Shown: piece after piece, positions 60,024 through 64,000 of the stretch | Layout: each line of letters opens with the position of its first letter | How positions within the stretch are numbered: the first letter of the stretch is position 1 | From: Sphingobacterium sp. CZ-2 | GTDB taxonomy: Bacteria; Bacteroidota; Bacteroidia; Sphingobacteriales; Sphingobacteriaceae | DNA: 64,000 nucleotides | Direction of reading: 5' to 3' | Assembly: GCF_004526235.1 (NCBI RefSeq) | Contig: NZ_CP038159.1 | Location: forward strand, 310,001-374,000 | Notes under the pieces: model-generated | The model's database searches: none | The model's input: only the letters and a program-made list of their open reading frames with translations | What the model was told of the DNA's origin: nothing | Program-made: the position numbers and the translations under genes

Positions 60024-60815
60024 TTATTTTGAATAACTAACCCGTTGGCCTAACGGGAATTTTAAGCCATCTGCACTAACCAAATCCATCGTTACAGAGC
60101 CAATTAGAATATCTACTTGCGCTTTAACGGGAATACGGTTTCCATCATTCGTAACCCAAAGATACAAACGACTGTTCTTTTTAAAGATTCTTCCTGGAGA
60201 AATTTCAGGACTCAGCTTGATACACTCTAATGTTCCAAGAACAGATTTGACCTTCTCTACACCGATATATTCCACACCCAATTGTGCGACCTCATCATTC
60301 AAGAAATAAGTAATCTTGAATTTATCGCCTTTTTTCAATGTGGAGAAATCAAGGTTACGCGAGAAGTAATAAGCAGAGACCAAATCGAATGTTTGCTGGG
60401 TAGGACTGGTGAAAGTCCCTTTTTTACCTTTTACTTTCTTTGTTTTATGGTCGAAAGTAGCATACTCCACCCGACGATAATTGTTCTCCCGAATATTTTC
60501 GGTATACAGGATCGGTAGGAAATTCTTTTGGTCTATATAGGAATCATATTGATTCTTTACGGTATAGAATTTTGAAAATGCACCAGATGTTTGACCAAAG
60601 GCAGATAGATGTACCGCATCCATATTACCAAAATTATATTTTGATTGTTGTACGGATAGGGTACCTGTAGCCGCTGACATAAAGCCATAACGCAGTTTGT
60701 ATTTCAATACCTCGCCGGCTTTGAAAGTGGGTTCTGATAAGTATGGTAATGTTTGTGCCTGACCAATAGTGGTCAGCGTAATAAACAAGACTAGGGCTGA
60801 AATAATTCTTTTCAT
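60024..60815 (-). CDS. DUF3108 periplasmic protein
   Basis: A 263-residue exported protein with a signal peptide (1-20, ending GQA). The DUF3108 domain shows the typical [21 protein letters not shown] start and the block [25 protein letters not shown]. It is beta-rich and probably ends outside the inner membrane; the function is not known. It forms a two-gene unit with the DUF3109 protein, 2 nt apart. The DUF2480 gene lies 30 nt upstream on the same strand. Confidence 0.85.
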   Translation of the reverse strand: MKRIISALVLFITLTTIGQAQTLPYLSEPTFKAGEVLKYKLRYGFMSAATGTLSVQQSKYNFGNMDAVHLSAFGQTSGAFSKFYTVKNQYDSYIDQKNFLPILYTENIRENNYRRVEYATFDHKTKKVKGKKGTFTSPTQQTFDLVSAYYFSRNLDFSTLKKGDKFKITYFLNDEVAQLGVEYIGVEKVKSVLGTLECIKLSPEISPGRIFKKNSRLYLWVTNDGNRIPVKAQVDILIGSVTMDLVSADGLKFPLGQRVSYSK

Positions 60816-60845
60816 ATAACTAAGACCGTGGGTTGAATAAATAGT

Positions 60846-61361
60846 TTAAGTTTTACGCTTAAACACAGGTACAGTAGAACATGGCTCGCCATACATGATG
60901 CTCTTGGCTACTTTACTTAATTGGGCTGTAAAGGTCACGAAAGCCGATTCTGGAACAAAGATATCTCCACATCCCTTTACGACGATACGCTCATCCTGGT
61001 ATACACTATAATCTAATCTTGCTAATTCTTGCTCAAATAAATCCTGACGCACCTTATCCTCATCTCCAAAATGTACGGAAAGAGCATGCTCCACCAGTTT
61101 GTTCGTCAACAACATATAAGCCCATGTAGGGACAATCGCATCGGCAGTACATACAATACCGATGTGCTTGCCTGCATATTGCGACCAATCATGTGTTTTG
61201 ATGAATTCCCGGAAATCCTTTTCCTTCAGGATCAATCCATGAAAGAGGTTCTCCTTGATATCGTAGATGACAATAGGTGCTGTTGGGGCATATTTAGCCA
61301 AATCAATGGTCACCAAACCACTTTGGGCTACTTTATTTACAATGTTCTCTTGAATATCCAT
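60846..61361 (-). CDS. DUF2480 family protein
   Basis: A 171-residue soluble protein typical of Bacteroidota, of unknown function. Marks of the family are the N-terminal NKVAQSGLVTIDLAKY, HDWSQYAGKHIGIVCTADAIVPTWAYMLL in the centre and RIVVKGCGDIFVPESAFV near the C-terminus. Many members carry annotated neighbours in Fe-S cluster assembly (suf) regions, not seen here. A near-consensus -7 box (TATTTTTA) ends five bases before its ATG, right after the ppiD terminator. Confidence 0.85.
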   Translation of the reverse strand: MDIQENIVNKVAQSGLVTIDLAKYAPTAPIVIYDIKENLFHGLILKEKDFREFIKTHDWSQYAGKHIGIVCTADAIVPTWAYMLLTNKLVEHALSVHFGDEDKVRQDLFEQELARLDYSVYQDERIVVKGCGDIFVPESAFVTFTAQLSKVAKSIMYGEPCSTVPVFKRKT

Positions 61362-61380
61362 TTCTCTAAAAATAAAAAAA

Positions 61381-61405
61381 GCTGGGCAACTTTGGGTTAC
61401 CCAGC
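61381..61405 (-). terminator. Terminator after ppiD
   Basis: GCTGGG-C-AAC (61381-61390) pairs with GTT-A-CCCAGC (61396-61405), followed on the minus strand by TTTTTTTATTTTT. Confidence 0.92.
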
Positions 61406-61426
61406 AACAAATTTAACTATTCTTTA

Positions 61427-63526
61427 CTAATAGAATTTAATACGATTGTCAACAATCTTGGCGTTATCCTGCAAAGCTTGGAAAATTACGTTCTGATCAC
61501 GTTGAGCTTTAGACGCTGTAATTTGCTTTTGTTGAGCGGTTAATTCTTCACCCGCCAAAGCTTTTGGATTTACGAATCCTAATACCTGAACAGCATATAC
61601 ACCTTGAGAACCTTCAATTGATTTTGATGGTTTGTTAGGCTGTAACCCGAATACGGTACCTACAACTGCGTTTTCAACTGCTACACCAGGAATAACTGGG
61701 TTAGCTAGAACAACATTCTCAACAGATTGTGCGTTCTTGCCTAATTTTTGAGCCACTTGGTCGATGGAAGTTGAACCATTCAATGCATTGTTCATTTTCT
61801 CTTTCAACATACGGGCTTTAACCAAGTTCTTCACAACCGGTTCGATCAATTTCTTAACCGACTCTAATGGTTGGATTCCTTTTGGTTGGATATCTGTAAC
61901 ACGAGCAACGATAAAGTTATCTGCCGTTTCGAATACTTTGTCTCCATTTGTTCCAGCTTTCGCTTCAAATGCCCAACGGCTTAATTCACGAGGGATTTCA
62001 ACCGCGCCGAAACTGTTGTCCATTGCTTTTGTTCCTTCGTTTTTAAGGATGGTCAAGTTTTGTTGTTTTGCTACTTCCTCAAAATTGGTTCCGTTCAATG
62101 CGGAGAAGAATTTGTTGGCTTTAGAATAAGCTGCATCTGTAGTTTCTTTTCCAGAAACGATTGATTTATCAACGATAGCTAACTTGGCAATTTTTGAACT
62201 ACCGATCTGTCTGTTCACTTTTACAATGTGAACACCATTGTTGGTAGGAACCACTTTAACATCGCCCGTTTGACCATCAAATAAGATTGCATCTAATTCT
62301 GGGATCTGACCTCTTACCAATGTTCCGATCTCACCACCATTGGTTTTTGAATTCGGATCAGCACTGAATTCCAATGCCAGGGTAGAGAAGTTTCCGCCAG
62401 CAGTAATTAAGTTTTTGATAGAGTCTGCTTTGGCAATCGCTTTATCCACGCCACCCTCAGTTGCTGGGTTGATGACGATCGTGCTTGCATTAACCGAGTC
62501 AGGGCTCATCTTCACGTTGATTACCTTCGCGATTTCATATACGTTCTGTGTTAGGTAAGGACCAACTACGGTGCCTGGAGCTGCGTTGAAAACCACAGAA
62601 TCCAAAGCTGCGCTTAATTGGTTCTTTCCGTAATACGTAACTGGGTATTTTCTTTCTGAGTTTACAGTTACAAATGAAGAATCATTGGTTGATGCCTGTA
62701 AATCTGTTTTTAATTTTTGGATAGCTGCAGTGGCTAAAGCTGTATCAGCTTGGTTTGGACGTGCGTCAAAAAGTACGTATTCAATGTTACGGGATTCCTC
62801 TTGGTTCTTGAATGCGTTCTTGTTTTTGTCGTAATATTCCTTATAATCAGCATCTGTCAATTTTACTTGTGCATCTGCGATGGAAGCATAATCCAACATC
62901 ACGTATTTGAAGTTCGCCAATTTATTACGGGAATTGTAATCGTATTGCGCTTCCAGAGCAGTTGTATATACGCTATTGTTCACCAATGTGCTGTATTTTT
63001 GGAATAAACGATCTGTTTTAATGCTTTCCAATAAAGCTTCCCATTCTCTTTTGGTGTTAGGATCTTGTTTTGCTTGTTGCATCACCGCGTTGATGGATGC
63101 TTTGTCGATCTGACCAGTTTGAGGATTGGTAAAGTATTGTGCGATCAACATGGACGGATTGTTTCCGGTCACTAAATTGTTCAATTCATCTTTACCTACT
63201 TCGATACCGATTTTCTCGATCTCTTGTTTGATCAACTCTTGGGTCAAATATTGGTTCCATACTTGTTGAACCGCATAACTTTGCATCTGAGGGGTATTTT
63301 GACCACCCATTTGCTGCGCGAATCTCGCTGCAGTTTGTTCAACTTGTTGGTTGAATTCGTTGTAATCTATACTTTCACCATTCACATTTCCTACTTCAGA
63401 TTGACTAGCACGCCAAAATGGAGTACCCATGTTGATGATGTCTCCTAATAAAAACGCGATAATTGCTAAACCGATCACGAAAATGACTAGCCCCGCACGG
63501 TTCCGCAAATAGCTCATTAATCCCAT
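61427..63526 (-). CDS. Periplasmic foldase with SurA/PpiD-type parvulin domain
   Basis: A 699-residue inner-membrane-anchored chaperone and prolyl isomerase. The N-terminal anchor (RAGLVIFVIGLAIIAFLLGDIIN, residues 10-32) is followed by a SurA_N-like chaperone domain (about 40-230, NGESIDYNEFNQQVEQTAARFAQQM) and a parvulin domain near 345-445 (GGNFSTLALEFSADPNSKTNGGEIGTLVRG ... GVHIVKV). A further C-terminal parvulin-like part follows. The layout is that of PpiD, with a larger C-terminal region as is usual in Bacteroidota. It probably helps outer-membrane protein folding. A terminator follows. Confidence 0.92.
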   Translation of the reverse strand: MGLMSYLRNRAGLVIFVIGLAIIAFLLGDIINMGTPFWRASQSEVGNVNGESIDYNEFNQQVEQTAARFAQQMGGQNTPQMQSYAVQQVWNQYLTQELIKQEIEKIGIEVGKDELNNLVTGNNPSMLIAQYFTNPQTGQIDKASINAVMQQAKQDPNTKREWEALLESIKTDRLFQKYSTLVNNSVYTTALEAQYDYNSRNKLANFKYVMLDYASIADAQVKLTDADYKEYYDKNKNAFKNQEESRNIEYVLFDARPNQADTALATAAIQKLKTDLQASTNDSSFVTVNSERKYPVTYYGKNQLSAALDSVVFNAAPGTVVGPYLTQNVYEIAKVINVKMSPDSVNASTIVINPATEGGVDKAIAKADSIKNLITAGGNFSTLALEFSADPNSKTNGGEIGTLVRGQIPELDAILFDGQTGDVKVVPTNNGVHIVKVNRQIGSSKIAKLAIVDKSIVSGKETTDAAYSKANKFFSALNGTNFEEVAKQQNLTILKNEGTKAMDNSFGAVEIPRELSRWAFEAKAGTNGDKVFETADNFIVARVTDIQPKGIQPLESVKKLIEPVVKNLVKARMLKEKMNNALNGSTSIDQVAQKLGKNAQSVENVVLANPVIPGVAVENAVVGTVFGLQPNKPSKSIEGSQGVYAVQVLGFVNPKALAGEELTAQQKQITASKAQRDQNVIFQALQDNAKIVDNRIKFY

Positions 63527-63637
63527 AACTGTATTCTATATTTTTGTTATAAATGCTTGATTTGTTTACTTAATTGTGTTTGTTAAAAAACAAGGCGCAA
63601 GATACAACTTTTATGAAAAAAAGTGTAAAAATTTATT

Positions 63638-64000
63638 TTAGTTCCCTAAACCCGGAAATCCCGAGTTGTTCTGCATATAAATCAAGCCTGTTCCATTGGT
63701 CCATTCGATCATATTAAAATCGAGATCTGAAGTAAAGGAAGTTCCCTGCATGTTCCCGCGGCCATCTGTAAAAATGGCTGAAATAGGTTGACTTCCATAG
63801 TATTTTTTCTGTTTATCGTCATGGATCAATTCCTCAGTATTCAGAATGGAACCATTCGCCAAGGTGATCACCACATTCTTTCGGAATTCCGTAATCCCTT
63901 CCTGTTGTTTTAGGACACCATAATTGGAAGTGATGCGCTGCGACTCTTTCCCGTCCGGCCCATAGAAAATCAAGAGCAATCCTTTTTGGAACTCCATGTT
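63638..64000 (-). CDS. LptC-like lipopolysaccharide-transport protein, C-terminal part (runs off the window)
   Basis: The frame is open to the window edge, so only 120 residues are visible. The beta-jellyroll repeat pattern (GLLLIFYGPDGKESQRITSNYGVLKQ, EFRKNVVITLANGSILNTEELIHDDKQKKYY, GTSFTSDLDFNMIEW) is typical of the LptC/LptA OstA-like fold; the Bacteroidota LptC family has this ending. It would carry LPS from the LptBFG complex across the periplasm. It sits upstream of ppiD on the same strand, with a 111-nt gap. The start codon and anchor helix lie outside the window. Confidence 0.75.
   Translation of the reverse strand, partial: NMEFQKGLLLIFYGPDGKESQRITSNYGVLKQQEGITEFRKNVVITLANGSILNTEELIHDDKQKKYYGSQPISAIFTDGRGNMQGTSFTSDLDFNMIEWTNGTGLIYMQNNSGFPGLGN

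Overview
The window looks like chromosome of a Bacteroidota bacterium of the Sphingobacteriaceae (Sphingobacterium or Pedobacter-like). The evidence is a SusC/SusD pair, a Porin_10-type porin, many Bacteroidota-restricted families (DUF2480, DUF2911, DUF3108, DUF3109, DUF5683), almost no Shine-Dalgarno sequences, and -7 boxes of the form TAnnTTTG in front of many genes. Most genes are housekeeping and belong to short operons; the accessory content is insertion sequences and repeats.

Layout. 1-3.1 kb: end of a purine nucleoside phosphorylase, a porin, a composite repeat and two identical tRNA-Val genes. 3.1-4.4 kb: an IS110 element (IS110-A) inserted in a dispersed palindromic repeat. 4.8-6.1 kb: DUF1080 lipoprotein and flavin reductase. 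6.3-11 kb: parA-parB-DUF5683-dapB-lepB. 11.2-13 kb: pdxJ and cdaA. 12.9-16.7 kb: a probable 2-oxoadipate to 2-oxoglutarate module. 16.9-21.5 kb: DUF2911 protein, sugar MFS transporter, thioesterase-DinB-histidine kinase. 21.6-30 kb: gltX, a TIM-barrel lipoprotein, SNF2 ATPase, dapF and htrA. 30-36 kb: phosphatase, cyclophilin, exonuclease III and proBA. 36-41 kb: susCD. 41-45.9 kb: acyl-CoA dehydrogenase, 1-Cys peroxiredoxin, ECF sigma factor with a membrane protease, small membrane protein and ferredoxin. 45.9-49.1 kb: an IS1182-family element carrying a second IS110 (IS110-B) in its left end. 49.1-64 kb: three tRNA-Asp genes, prfA, SMR exporter, Crp regulator, lpxH, prolyl oligopeptidase, thioredoxin and C1 peptidase, terC, a polyprenyl synthase cluster, ppiD and the end of an lptC-like gene.

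The most interesting system is the pair of IS110 elements. In each, the non-coding left end folds on paper into two internal-loop hairpins. The loop segments match, by 6-10 nt, exactly the sequences a bridge RNA should recognise: the left and right target flanks and the element's own two ends. IS110-A is addressed to CGTCATTGCGA, the outer arm of a dispersed palindromic repeat that is still intact at twelve other places in this window. IS110-B is addressed to the terminal inverted repeat (or terminator hairpin) of the IS1182 element it sits in. Both mobile elements therefore appear programmed to land in other repeats.

Other signals: a nested two-module repeat with tandem expansion of its arm ends; short tandem 'echoes' at stop codons; -7 boxes exactly five bases before start codons (leaderless mRNAs); a 15-nt promoter core shared by two tRNA operons; and an anti-sigma-like domain fused to a trypsin-like protease next to its sigma factor.
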